Below, piece by piece: positions 49,669 through 58,927 of a stretch of 64,000 nucleotides of DNA. A program made the translations under genes and the position numbers. The stretch is taken from the NCBI RefSeq assembly GCF_007751715.1, contig NZ_CP036292.1:6455339-6519338 (forward strand). The letters run 5' to 3'. The stretch is from Rosistilla oblonga. Its GTDB lineage: Bacteria > Planctomycetota > Planctomycetia > Pirellulales > Pirellulaceae. The notes under the pieces are model-generated. The model saw only the letters and a program-made list of their open reading frames with translations. It was not told the DNA's origin and did not search any database. Numbering within the stretch: the first letter of the stretch is position 1; every line of letters begins with the position of its first letter.

Positions 49669-51192
49669 TTAGTGGTTGTGGCCTGCGTGCGGATCGACTC
49701 CGCCGCCAGCTTTGTTCTTCAGGGCCATTTGCATTTGATGTGCACCACGCATCGCGACCACGTCGCCGGGGAACAGCGATCCATCATTGTCGATCACCGC
49801 CGAATATTGATCGCGGTATTTGACGTGGACGGGAATCCGATCGAAGTGGTTTCCGTTCTGTTGGAAAACGAAAAACTCAGCTCCCTCGCGAGCGACCGCT
49901 TCGACCGGCAAGACGATCTGTTGTGGCCATTCTTCGACCGGCACCCGCAACTGCAGACGCTGGCCAGGAAGATAACGCCACTCGATATACCGGTTGCCGT
50001 CGGCGCGTTGATCCTTCGTCACTTGATTGGTCAACCGGACGTAGAAGTTCAACGTTCGCGAATCGGGATCGACGCGATTGTCTAAATAGACGATCCGCAG
50101 TCCTGCCACGATCTGCTTTTTGTCATTGGGTTGGTCGAAGACGGCGTCGACAGTCCAATCGTTCTGCGACGCGCGACGCAGTTGATCGATGTCCTGTTCG
50201 AAGGCCAGCCCTTCGATAAACAGTTCGTCGTATTCGGCCAGGATGCACAGCGTCTCGCCGGCACTGACCGACTGGCCCTTGTGGACCGCCAATTCTTGCA
50301 GGATCAAAGGTCCCGCCACCGCGGGCAACCCGTCGGCCGGTTGCGCGGCTTGGCGATTGTGCGTATACGCGGCAGCTTGGATTGGATTCATCGACAGCCG
50401 TAATTCCTCTTCGGGATGGTTGTCGACCGAGGGAGCGTAGATCTGCAGTTCTCGCAACAAACGACGTTCGCTAGCGATCTGTTCGACTTGTTTATCCGAC
50501 AGCCCGTGCAGTCGCAGCGATTCACGTTGGGCGCTGAGCGCGGCTTCCAATTTGTCTTTCGCATACTCTCGTTCCAGCAACACCTTGCCCGCCACGGCAC
50601 CGCTGCGGGTGACGTCTTGAAGCCGAGCGATCTCCCGCTTCTCGACATCCCATTCGCCAAGCGTCTGGACGAATTCGGTCTGAGCTTGCACAAGGTCTTC
50701 GTGGGTCAAGCGGACCTGAAACAGTAGAGCTCCCGGCTCGATCGCTTCGCCCTGAACCGCGTGGACATGGGTGACCACTCCCGTCATCGGCGTGGCGACT
50801 TGAACGCGAGATCGTCCCGGTCGCTCGACAACCACTGCCGGAACGGTGATCGATTTGCGATACGTCTCCAATCGGATGGGTTGGATCGTTTCATCCGACA
50901 GGCCGATGTTGCGGATCGCTTGGGCCGAGAGCTCCAAGGAGGAGGCTTCGTCGTGACCGGCATGTGCGTGTCCCGAGTGATCGTGCCCGGCGTGCGGATC
51001 GGCGGCGGATTCGCCTTCATGCTCCGATTCGGGACCGCCCGACCTGAAGACCGCAACGGTTCGACCGACCCACGACTGCGTCGCGGGGAACCACCGCTGC
51101 CAGGTGAAACCTGCGACCAGCACCACGAGCAACAGGCCGCCGAGCCAGGCCCATTGGGCGAGTTTTTTTGATTGAGGGATACGGAACTTCAT
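49669..51192 (-). CDS. RND efflux membrane-fusion protein, CusB/CzcB family
   Basis: 507 residues from ATG 51192 (MKFRIPQSKK); the frame opens at 51393 without support. N-terminal helix (WLGGLLLVVLVAGFTWQRWF) anchors it. A His-rich insertion follows (DPHAGHDHSGHAHAGHDEAS), then lipoyl/barrel strands (GVVTHVHAVQGEAIEPGALL), the helical hairpin (EFVQTLGEWDVEKREIARLQ; ALSAQRESLRLHGLSDKQVE) and beta-barrel/MP domains; it ends with another HAGHNH. Such His-rich segments are seen in Cus/Czc fusion proteins and may bind the transported metal. It is coupled to the cusA-type gene 12 bp downstream. Confidence 0.93.
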   Translation of the reverse strand: MKFRIPQSKKLAQWAWLGGLLLVVLVAGFTWQRWFPATQSWVGRTVAVFRSGGPESEHEGESAADPHAGHDHSGHAHAGHDEASSLELSAQAIRNIGLSDETIQPIRLETYRKSITVPAVVVERPGRSRVQVATPMTGVVTHVHAVQGEAIEPGALLFQVRLTHEDLVQAQTEFVQTLGEWDVEKREIARLQDVTRSGAVAGKVLLEREYAKDKLEAALSAQRESLRLHGLSDKQVEQIASERRLLRELQIYAPSVDNHPEEELRLSMNPIQAAAYTHNRQAAQPADGLPAVAGPLILQELAVHKGQSVSAGETLCILAEYDELFIEGLAFEQDIDQLRRASQNDWTVDAVFDQPNDKKQIVAGLRIVYLDNRVDPDSRTLNFYVRLTNQVTKDQRADGNRYIEWRYLPGQRLQLRVPVEEWPQQIVLPVEAVAREGAEFFVFQQNGNHFDRIPVHVKYRDQYSAVIDNDGSLFPGDVVAMRGAHQMQMALKNKAGGGVDPHAGHNH

Positions 51193-51496
51193 CGCAATGA
51201 TTCCAACGAAACATCCAGCCGAAGAGCATTTACTTATCCAGAGACCGACTCGTAGCGTTGGCCGCGACATGCGCAGCGGTTCGTCGAAGTAACAGTCCAA
51301 GGATTGGTAGAGAGACAACGCGCAGGCGTGTCGATCGATCAACAAGATGTGAGAAGGCGAACCGAAGCGTTTTGCATGCGCAAGCGACACCACACACCAA
51401 CCTCAGGAAAAGGTAATTGGCGCGTTCGATATCAGCAGACAAAACACGAGCGGAAGACAATCCCATCGATCTGTTGAAGATCGACGGAGGGCCGCT
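51193..51496. other. 304-bp intergenic region
   Basis: Between the fusion-protein gene and the Cys/His-rich protein gene on the same strand. A 78-codon frame (51230-51466) crosses it but has no ribosome site or recognisable features. No hairpin noted. Confidence 0.35.
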
Positions 51497-51937
51497 CTAC
51501 AAACGCCAAACCTGCGTCAGAGTGCGCAGTGGCTGGTTGCCGAAGAAGAGATCGGGTGGATCGTTGCTACCATAGCGGCTGGTCAGCGACGCTTGAGCCG
51601 AACGGGCGGCGGTGTAATCGAGCGCGGGAACCCAAGTGGTTACCGAGAACAACAGGCTGACATCGAGATTGCGAACGACCGAGATCAGACTGCAATCGAT
51701 TTCATCGCAAGGAGGATGAGGAGCGTCTTGGCTCTGTTGATCGCTTTGGCCATCGTTGCATCGATTGCCAGCATCGTGGTGATGCCCATGGCAATGATCC
51801 ATCGATTGAGAAACCGCCGAAATCTCCTGCGACGCGCAAGCATGTTCGTGATGCACACAACACCCCAACAGTGCGTGAAGCACAATTGCGACCGTGGTCG
51901 ATAGGGTGAGGATGTTTTGAATCATGTATCGCTTCAT
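51497..51937 (-). CDS. Exported Cys/His-rich small protein, putative metal-binding
   Basis: 146 residues. N-terminal hydrophobic signal (ILTLSTTVAIVLHALLGCC), then CCVHHEHACAS, a cluster DHCHGHHHDAGNRCNDG and PHPPCDEIDCS. The density of Cys and His is characteristic of metal-sensing or metal-buffering proteins in copper/zinc resistance clusters. The C-terminal ~50 residues are unremarkable. It is the most upstream gene of the minus-strand metal block 42471-51937 and may be first in the operon, with promoter around 51938-52100. No family assigned. Confidence 0.65.
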   Translation of the reverse strand: MKRYMIQNILTLSTTVAIVLHALLGCCVHHEHACASQEISAVSQSMDHCHGHHHDAGNRCNDGQSDQQSQDAPHPPCDEIDCSLISVVRNLDVSLLFSVTTWVPALDYTAARSAQASLTSRYGSNDPPDLFFGNQPLRTLTQVWRL

Positions 51938-52104
51938 CTAGCGTCGAATCGGCATTGGAATAGGGTCGCCGACCTACGTTAATTTGTATCGGTTAAGTGG
52001 CGGTTGGTCTACATTACTTCTCGTTAAAAGCGGAAGTAACCAAAAGCAGAACAAACCGGCGGCACCGCAAATTGCAAGCATTTGCATCCGTTTTGATCAG
52101 CGAA

Positions 52105-53475
52105 TTATCCCTTCCCCGAATCGGCGGACAGCTTGCCAGCAGGCTGCGCCGGCGAGTCCTCTTCCGTCGCTTCGGTTCCATTGGGTTGTCGCACGATCAC
52201 CACGTGATCGTCGCCGGTAATCAATCGCGCACTTCGATTGAACGTGGCGTAATTCCAAGCCCACTGAAACAGGATCAGCACCCGGTTTTGGAACTGCACG
52301 ATCAACAACAAGTGGACGAACAGCCACAACAGCCAAGCAAAAAATCCGCAAAACTGACGCTTGCCGATCTGTACCACCGCGGCGGCGCGACCAATTGTCG
52401 CCATCGTCCCTTTGTTTTTGTACCTGAATGGTTCCGACTGGCCTGTCCCAGCGACTCGTGCCGCGATCGTGTCGGCGACATAACCACCCTGCTGCATCGC
52501 CACGGCGGCGAGCCCCGGCAGCGGCTTCCCGTCTTCATCCAAACACGTGGCGATATCCCCGACAGCAAAGATGTTTTTGTGTCCCACCACATTCAGAAAT
52601 TCATCGACGGGGATGTGCCCCGCGCGATCGGTCTCCAAGCCACAACCGGCAGCCAGTCGCTTGCCCAGCGGGTTCGCTTGCACGCCCGCTCCCCACAACA
52701 CAGTCCGCGTCGGCACGATGGTTTCACAGCCCTCGGAGCTCATGCGGACATGATCGGCGGTGATCTCGTTGACTCGCGTGTGCGTGTGGACTTCGATATG
52801 GAACTGGCGAATTTTATCGGCTGCTCGCTGGCTCAACGCCTCATCGTAATGGCTCAATACATGCGGTGCGCCTTCGACGATCATGATCCGCGCGTCCTGA
52901 GGGCGGATGTTGCGGAAGTCGCGGGCGAGCGTATGTTCGGCGATCTCCGAAAGCGTCCCCGCCAATTCGACTCCGGTCGGGCCGCCACCGACAACAACGA
53001 AGGTCATCAGCGCTTTGCGAGCTTCCGGATCGGGCTCCCGCTCGGCAGCTTCAAACGCGAGGTAGATGCGGCGGCGAATTTCAGTCGCGTCGCCAAGCGT
53101 CTTCAGTCCCGGCGCGAATTCGGCCCATTGGTCGTTCCCGAAGTAGCTGTGCGTTGCTCCGGCGGCCAACACCAGCGTGTCGTACGTGAGTTCACCATCG
53201 GCCAAGACCAAGCGGTTGTTGGCGACATCAAAATCAGTCACCTCCGCCAGCAGCACCTGGCAATTCGCTTGCTTCCGCAGAATCGCACGCAGCGGCGTGG
53301 CGATGTTTGCTGGCGACAAACCGCCCGTCGCCACTTGGTACAACAACGGTTGAAACAGGTGGTAATTGTGGCGGTCGACAAGCGTTACACGAACGTTTGA
53401 CTTACGAAGCTGCTTGGCCGCTTGCAGGCCGCCGAAACCGCCGCCGACGATGACGACATGAGGTTGGGTGTTCAT
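52105..53475 (-). CDS. ndh: Type II NADH dehydrogenase (NDH-2)
   Basis: 456 residues from ATG 53475 (MNTQPHVVIVGGGFGG). FAD Rossmann VIVGGGFGGLQAAKQLRKS, NADH-binding FVVVGGGPTGVELAGTLSEI, and FAD-contacting NIFAVGDIAT and QQGGYVADTIAARV. A C-terminal hydrophobic segment (CGFFAWLLWLFVHLLLIVQF) is the membrane anchor common in NDH-2. It passes electrons from NADH to quinone without proton pumping. It lies 80 bp after the NhaD-type antiporter gene on the same strand, so the two may be co-expressed. Confidence 0.92.
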   Translation of the reverse strand: MNTQPHVVIVGGGFGGLQAAKQLRKSNVRVTLVDRHNYHLFQPLLYQVATGGLSPANIATPLRAILRKQANCQVLLAEVTDFDVANNRLVLADGELTYDTLVLAAGATHSYFGNDQWAEFAPGLKTLGDATEIRRRIYLAFEAAEREPDPEARKALMTFVVVGGGPTGVELAGTLSEIAEHTLARDFRNIRPQDARIMIVEGAPHVLSHYDEALSQRAADKIRQFHIEVHTHTRVNEITADHVRMSSEGCETIVPTRTVLWGAGVQANPLGKRLAAGCGLETDRAGHIPVDEFLNVVGHKNIFAVGDIATCLDEDGKPLPGLAAVAMQQGGYVADTIAARVAGTGQSEPFRYKNKGTMATIGRAAAVVQIGKRQFCGFFAWLLWLFVHLLLIVQFQNRVLILFQWAWNYATFNRSARLITGDDHVVIVRQPNGTEATEEDSPAQPAGKLSADSGKG

Positions 53476-53555
53476 CGCTTGAAAACTGCTGGGTCGATGG
53501 TTCAACAACTGCAACGCCAAAGACGTTGATTATCCGAAACACAATCGCCCATAGG

Positions 53556-54902
53556 TTAGCTGATAAACGTTTGCATCGCGATAACCACTGCCGCGCCAGC
53601 CAAGTAACCAGCAACCGCCCAAGGAGCGATTCGTTTTAAGTACCACATGAAATCGACGTGCTCGATTCCCATCGCCGCCACCCCCGCAGCCGATCCGATG
53701 ATTAGACAGCTGCCGCCGGTTCCCGCACAATAGGCCAGCAACATCCAAAACGGATGATTCATCGGCAGGTCGTACATCTCAATTCCCGCCGCGACCAACG
53801 GAACGTTATCGACGACCGAAGAGACCAGCCCGATCACAACCGCCACCACGTCGCGATTGGGGAGGACCGAATCGAGCCAAGTTGCCGCCGACGCAAGCGT
53901 ACCGGTTGCTCCCAAGGCACCAACGGCCAACAAGATCCCGAGAAAGAAGAGGATGCTCGACATGTCGACTCTTCGCAGCGCAGGCAACACCCCCGTACTC
54001 GATCGCGTCTGTTCATCCAACGTATGGCCGACCAATTCCGAGACAACCCACAACACCGACAGACTCAACATCATGCCCATATAAGGTGGCAGATGCGTGA
54101 TCGTTTTGAAAATCGGAACGCCGATCAGCCCCATCACGCCCAGGATCAGAAACAGCCACTGGTGCCAGGGGCGAATGTCTTTATCGACGTGTGATTCGTC
54201 GACCTCCGGCGGTTGAAACTTGCCAGGCATCGAACGCATCAACCCGATCAGCGGAACGATCAAACAGACCAGCGATCCGACGAACAGTTCGCGCATCACT
54301 TCGACGGTCCCCAGTTTGTGCTTGATCCACAACATCGTCGTCGTCACGTCACCGATCACCGTCCAAGCACCGCCCGCATTGGCGGCGATCACGACCAAGC
54401 CGACGAACCGCAACCGGTCCTCCCGGTCGCCGATCAGTTTCCGCAACAGCGAGACCATCACGATCGTGGTCGTCAGATTGTCGAGGATCGCCGAGAGGAC
54501 AAACGTCAGCAGACCAACCGTCCACAGCAGCGTCCGCTTGTCGCGGGTTCGGATCCGATCGGTGATCAACGCAAACCCTTCGTGCGAATCGACAAGCTCG
54601 ACGATCGTCATCGCTCCCATCAGAAAGAAGAGGATGCTGGCGATCTCGCCGGTCTGGATCAGGTGCTGGGCATCGATCGCATAATGCAGCCGCACATTCT
54701 CCACCTGTTCGGCGATCGCTTCCTGGCGAAACCAATCGGGAATCGCATCGCGAGGCAACAAGTCGTTGACCTCAACCGTGTAGATCGACCAACAAGCAAC
54801 GCCGATGAACAGCGCGGTGGCGGCTTTGTTGATCTTCAATTTGTGTTCAAACGCGATCGCAAGGTAGCCGGCGACAAAGATGCAGAGGATCAGAGTAAGC
54901 AT
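53556..54902 (-). CDS. nhaD: Sodium/proton antiporter, NhaD family
   Basis: 448 residues from ATG 54902 (MLTLILCIFVAGYL); a TTG at 54929 gives a longer version. About 11-13 hydrophobic helices. Family blocks: INKAATALFIGVACW, GEIASILFFLMGAMTIVELV, LTFVLSAILDNLTTTIVMVS (with the conserved DN in DNLTTTIV), ANAGGAWTVIGDVTTTMLW and SSVVDNVPLVAAGIEMY. NhaD exchanges Na+ for H+ and fits a marine or saline habitat. It precedes ndh on the strand. ArsB-type permeases are related, but the combination of blocks favours NhaD. Confidence 0.9.
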   Translation of the reverse strand: MLTLILCIFVAGYLAIAFEHKLKINKAATALFIGVACWSIYTVEVNDLLPRDAIPDWFRQEAIAEQVENVRLHYAIDAQHLIQTGEIASILFFLMGAMTIVELVDSHEGFALITDRIRTRDKRTLLWTVGLLTFVLSAILDNLTTTIVMVSLLRKLIGDREDRLRFVGLVVIAANAGGAWTVIGDVTTTMLWIKHKLGTVEVMRELFVGSLVCLIVPLIGLMRSMPGKFQPPEVDESHVDKDIRPWHQWLFLILGVMGLIGVPIFKTITHLPPYMGMMLSLSVLWVVSELVGHTLDEQTRSSTGVLPALRRVDMSSILFFLGILLAVGALGATGTLASAATWLDSVLPNRDVVAVVIGLVSSVVDNVPLVAAGIEMYDLPMNHPFWMLLAYCAGTGGSCLIIGSAAGVAAMGIEHVDFMWYLKRIAPWAVAGYLAGAAVVIAMQTFIS

Positions 54903-55521
54903 AGGTGGTGAAGCAGGTTCGTTGTGCAATAGTGAATGGGTACCGACAATCCAAATTCAGCACGGCGGTTGGTCACTGGACTGCAGGCACTTGGACTCAC
55001 GCCCTTTCCATCGAAGATAAAACCGTTCGCAGGCAGTACTGCGACGCCCGCGACACAACTGGCGGGTAAGTCTGCGGAATCGCGACGGAAATGCGGCCCC
55101 TAGAAAACGCGTCGGTGAGAGCGGATTGTGGAACAAAAATTCCTGGCATCGGGGAAACAAAGCGGAGCTTCCAAAAGGAGACCGTCGCAAAAGGGAATGA
55201 CGCCGCCCACATAGGCACTCCCTGTGCCAATCGCCACGACCTCGATCAAATTGCCTTAAAAGAGAGGATTCCCGCTGTCGACCGTCGGTTTATTGGAAAT
55301 GATTTGCTCGCCACGACCAACAAATGCTCGCCGCCAAATTGCACATCCCCAGCGAAGATGTGCGGTGACACCGGCATCAGATACAGCCCAGTGCCGCGTC
55401 GGGAATCATCCACGTGCCACAACGTTTCAGCTAGACTGTTCCATGCTCCGGCGTTGCAAACGGGCTGCAAATCGGACAGGCGAGCGCGAAAGTTACGAAT
55501 GAATTTGAAGAGGCGACGACG
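54903..55521. other. 619-bp intergenic region
   Basis: Divergent gap between the antiporter (-) and a sulfatase (+). A 74-codon minus frame (55246-55470) is the only notable open frame; it has no clear ribosome site. No repeats or hairpins were noticed. It may hold regulatory sequence or a decayed gene. Confidence 0.35.
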
Positions 55522-57069
55522 ATGAAACAGCTGACGATCGGAATCCTACTAACCCTGGCGACAACTCTGTCGGCTGACGACACACGTCCCAACTTCGTCT
55601 TCATCCTCGCCGACGACCTCGGTTGCAAGGATCTCAGCGGTGAAGGGAGCACGTTTTACGAGACGCCTCGAATCGACAGCATCGCCAACGACGGGATGCG
55701 ATTCACGCGGGGCTACGCCGCTTGCCAAGTCTGCAGTCCCTCGCGAGCCAGCATCATGTTGGGAACCTACCCGGCACGGCATGGGATCACCGATTGGATC
55801 GGTGCGGCCAGCGGGATGAAGTGGAATCGCAACGATCGCGTCTTGCCAGCTGAATACCAACACAACCTTCCACTGGACCAAACAACGGTCGCCGAAGCGT
55901 TGCGTGACGCGGGCTACGCCACATTTTTTGCTGGCAAGTGGCATCTTGGTGGTGAGGGATCGATGCCCGAGGATCATGGCTTCGACATCAATCGCGGCGG
56001 CCATCATCGCGGCAGTCCGCCCGGCGGATTTTTCTCGCCGTACAAGAATCCAAAATTGACCGACGGTCCAGCCGGCGAATCGCTGCCGATCCGCTTGGCC
56101 GACGAAACCGCCGGCTTCATCCGCGATTCAGCCGACCGCCCGTTCTTCGCTTTCCTATCGTTCTACAGCGTCCACGGCCCGATCCAAACGACGCCGGAAC
56201 TGTGGAAAAAATATCGCGACAAAGCGATGGCTGGCGAACAGCCCGAAGAGCGGTTTCTGATCGATCGCACGCTCCCCGTCCGGCATGTCCAAGATTGTCC
56301 GATCTATGCCGGGATGATGGAATCGATGGACAACGCCGTCGGCATCGTACTGGACACGCTGAAGCAGACCGGACTCGACAAGAACACCGTCGTGATCTTC
56401 ACCAGCGACAACGGTGGCGTCTCCTCTGGCGATGCCTTTGCCACGTCGAACCTCCCGTTCCGCGGCGGAAAGGGACGACAATGGGAAGGCGGTATCCGAG
56501 AGCCGTTCTACATCAAAGCCCCCGGCATCGTCTCGCCCGGCAGTCGCTGTGACACGCCGGTGATCGGAACCGATTTCTATCCGACTCTCTTAGAACTCGC
56601 AGGCCTCGCGCCCACCAAAACGATCGATGGTGTCAGCCTTGTGCCGCTGATGCACGGCCGATCGATTCCGGATCGCCCGCTGTTCTGGCACTACCCGCAC
56701 TACGGCAACCAAGGTGGCGAACCGTCGTCGATCATCCGCGATGGAGACTGGAAACTGATCCATTACTACGAAGATGGCCGCGACGAACTCTATCACCTGC
56801 CCAACGACATCGGAGAGCAAAACGATTTGGTAGCCGAGCAGCCCGAACTGGCCAGCCGCTTGCGAGGCAAACTGGATGCATGGCTGAAATCGACAGGAGC
56901 TCGGATCCCCCAGCCCGATCCACGTTTCGACGCGGCGAAGAAGGAACAGCAACAACAGCAGATACGAAACAAACGCAAACCGGCGCTGGAACAGCAGCAC
57001 GCTCGCTTCCTCGCAGAAGATTTTCAGCCGAACAAAGATTGGTGGGGCTCGAAGCTGACTCGCGATTGA
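55522..57069 (+). CDS. Sulfatase (arylsulfatase A-type), exported
   Basis: 515 residues. Signal peptide to about residue 18 (cleavage before DDTRP). N-terminal metal-binding strand NFVFILADDLGCKDLSG and the modification motif VCSPSRASIMLGT (Cys71, CxPSR), which becomes formylglycine by a sulfatase-modifying enzyme; also AGKWHLGG and FTSDNGG for metal/sulfate binding. The C terminus has a Gln-rich KKEQQQQQIRNKRKPALEQQ stretch and no anchor. Planctomycetes carry many sulfatases for sulfated algal glycans. It stands alone, convergent with an AraC regulator, with no adjacent maturase. Confidence 0.93.
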   Translation: MKQLTIGILLTLATTLSADDTRPNFVFILADDLGCKDLSGEGSTFYETPRIDSIANDGMRFTRGYAACQVCSPSRASIMLGTYPARHGITDWIGAASGMKWNRNDRVLPAEYQHNLPLDQTTVAEALRDAGYATFFAGKWHLGGEGSMPEDHGFDINRGGHHRGSPPGGFFSPYKNPKLTDGPAGESLPIRLADETAGFIRDSADRPFFAFLSFYSVHGPIQTTPELWKKYRDKAMAGEQPEERFLIDRTLPVRHVQDCPIYAGMMESMDNAVGIVLDTLKQTGLDKNTVVIFTSDNGGVSSGDAFATSNLPFRGGKGRQWEGGIREPFYIKAPGIVSPGSRCDTPVIGTDFYPTLLELAGLAPTKTIDGVSLVPLMHGRSIPDRPLFWHYPHYGNQGGEPSSIIRDGDWKLIHYYEDGRDELYHLPNDIGEQNDLVAEQPELASRLRGKLDAWLKSTGARIPQPDPRFDAAKKEQQQQQIRNKRKPALEQQHARFLAEDFQPNKDWWGSKLTRD

Positions 57070-57673
57070 GAGGCCGGAACTGTAGCCGCTGGGGCGCTGG
57101 GGTTTCGCGGGGCGAAGCTCCAGCAATTTGCATAGCCTTCGGCCAACGGCCAGACAACAACGGCCCAAATACAAAACACGATCTCCCCCAGGGCCGAAGG
57201 CTCGTCAATTTGCGTAGCCCAGGCCAGCGGCCTGGGAACGACGGGCGAATAGCATAAACACGCCCCTCCAGGGCCAACGGCCCGGCGATTTGTCGACAAT
57301 TTCCCGGGCCTTCAGCCCTCCCGATAATGACGCGGGATGTGGTCCCAGGCCGTTGCCCAGGGCTATCCAATTCGCTGAGCCTTCGGCCCGAAATCCCGAA
57401 GGGATATAAGAAGGTAGCCGGAGGTCGCCCGCGCAGTGGCGCACCTCCGGAATGCGTCCCCCGACGCGTGGTGCTCCCGGAGGGATCGCAGATCGATCTG
57501 CGCCCCGGTTGGGGACGCGAATTTGATGATCATCGGTATCCGGTGGTGTTCGCTTCGCTCAAACCATCGGCTATCCTCTGGGATTGCTAACCGACGTTGC
57601 GATCCCGTGGCAGGTTGGTGCCAGACTCCGGCGTGGCGAAGCTCCAGTCAATGGCTTCGTGGCGACGACGAGG
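57070..57673. repeat. Family B repeat cluster between convergent genes
   Basis: 604 bp without a gene. Words of family B recur: GCTCCAGCAATTTGCATAGC (57109), CCCAGGCCAGCGGCCTGGG (57218-57236, palindromic), GGGCCAACGGCCCGGCGATT, CCCAGGCCGTTGCCCAGGGC and others up to 57392, followed by a CTCCGGAATGCG / CTCCCGGAGGG stretch. No coding potential. Confidence 0.6.
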
Positions 57674-58693
57674 CTATTCAGCCTCCGCATTTCCGCCCCG
57701 GCTCTTCCGCCTGTATAACTCGGGCGTTGTACCTGTCATTCGCCGAAAACTGCGAATGAAGTTGTTTGTGCCAGAATAACCGAGCCGACGCGCTATCTCT
57801 CCCAACGGGACGTCGGCGTCCAACAACAATTCGCATGCCGAATCGAATCGGATACGGTCGAGCAACCGTTGGTAGGTCGTCCCCGCTTCGGCGAGACGAC
57901 GTTTCAGGGTCGCCTGGCTGACATCGACCCTACCTGCCACTTCTCCTAATGTCGGTAACTCACCGCTCGGAAGACAAGAAGTTAAAAGGCGATGCAACCG
58001 CTCCACCGTAGGCGCACTCCCTTCGGGACCGAATTGCCAAGGCTGACTGGGCGATTCCACTCCAAGACTATTCGGCAACCGGCGGCTCAAAAACTCCGTG
58101 GGAAAAGCGAGTGCCGTGAGGTTGGGATGACTGGCGACTTCGCATTGTTCGAAGTATCCAACGCCGCGGTGTCTCTGGTTGGTTTCGTTGCGAATCAGCA
58201 GCCATTCGGGATGCCAGTCTTCGTTGACCAGCGCGCGAATCAGATGCGAATAGACAGTGAGCGTCATGTCGTTAATGAACGTCTGTCCCGCCGAAGCGAC
58301 GTGCGGTTCGCGGTAGCAGATCCAGGAGGTATCTCCGCCTGTTCTTAAAAAGTACTCATTCCCTTCATACGCGGTACCGCCGAGACGGAGCCCAACTTCC
58401 AAAGACTCTTTCACCGTCTTGCAGGCCGCCATCGCTGTCGCGATCGGTCCGAGATGCGAGATATCGAAGTCGAGGTACGCATCGTAAACGGCCTCCGGGC
58501 AGCCGGTCCTTCTCACAACATCGAAAATGAAGTCATAAGCCTGCCTCTTGCCGATCCAGCCGCCGACTTCGATAAGCTCAACTGGGATACCAGCACGGCT
58601 CAGGAACGGTTCGGCCCGCGCACCTGATCGCTGCAAAAAGCCGACCAAGGGAGCGAGCATTCGGGCGTCAAAGAGTTCTATCTGTAGAGTCAT
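57674..58693 (-). CDS. AraC family transcriptional regulator (OruR/Arabinose_bd-type)
   Basis: 339 residues. The C-terminal AraC domain has two helix-turn-helix units, [20 protein letters not shown] and [20 protein letters not shown] with [12 protein letters not shown]. The N-terminal ~200 residues look like the Arabinose_bd domain of OruR/ArgR-like AraC members ([31 protein letters not shown]). Ligand unknown. It is divergent from the DUF1254 cluster at 58928, 234 bp away, and is the natural candidate to regulate it. Two palindromes in that gap may be operators. Confidence 0.88.
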   Translation of the reverse strand: MTLQIELFDARMLAPLVGFLQRSGARAEPFLSRAGIPVELIEVGGWIGKRQAYDFIFDVVRRTGCPEAVYDAYLDFDISHLGPIATAMAACKTVKESLEVGLRLGGTAYEGNEYFLRTGGDTSWICYREPHVASAGQTFINDMTLTVYSHLIRALVNEDWHPEWLLIRNETNQRHRGVGYFEQCEVASHPNLTALAFPTEFLSRRLPNSLGVESPSQPWQFGPEGSAPTVERLHRLLTSCLPSGELPTLGEVAGRVDVSQATLKRRLAEAGTTYQRLLDRIRFDSACELLLDADVPLGEIARRLGYSGTNNFIRSFRRMTGTTPELYRRKSRGGNAEAE

Positions 58694-58807
58694 GCAGGAG
58701 GCTTCGATGATTGAGCCGAAATGAGCGCCAGAAAAACGTTATACGCCATCTGGCCTTCTGTTACCATTCATTGGAAGAGTCCGCCGCCCGCAGAAATCAG
58801 CTGATCA

Positions 58808-58885
58808 AGACCGAGACGCACTCCTTTATGTAGTCGGTCTCAAAGACGCGCCGGCACCAAAGTCGTTGGGGTAATTCAACGACTT
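58808..58885. promoter_or_regulatory. Two palindromes upstream of the DUF1254 cluster
   Basis: AGACCGA (58808-58814) with TCGGTCT (58834-58840), and AAGTCGTTG (58860-58868) with CAACGACTT (58877-58885), the latter a perfect 9-bp inverted repeat with an 8-nt spacer, ending 42 bp before ATG 58928. They may be operators or a leader hairpin. Confidence 0.45.
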
Positions 58886-58927
58886 CGACGCCGTTCTTTC
58901 ACTCAACCATTCAACTGAGTCTACCCC

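Noticed and set aside
51230-51466. 78-codon minus-strand frame between cusB and the Cys/His-rich gene
   Set aside because: No ribosome site, no coherent hydrophobic or domain pattern; best treated as intergenic.
55246-55470. 74-codon minus-strand frame in the 619-bp gap
   Set aside because: Could be a decayed gene, but no start signal or recognised family; too little to annotate as coding or pseudogene.
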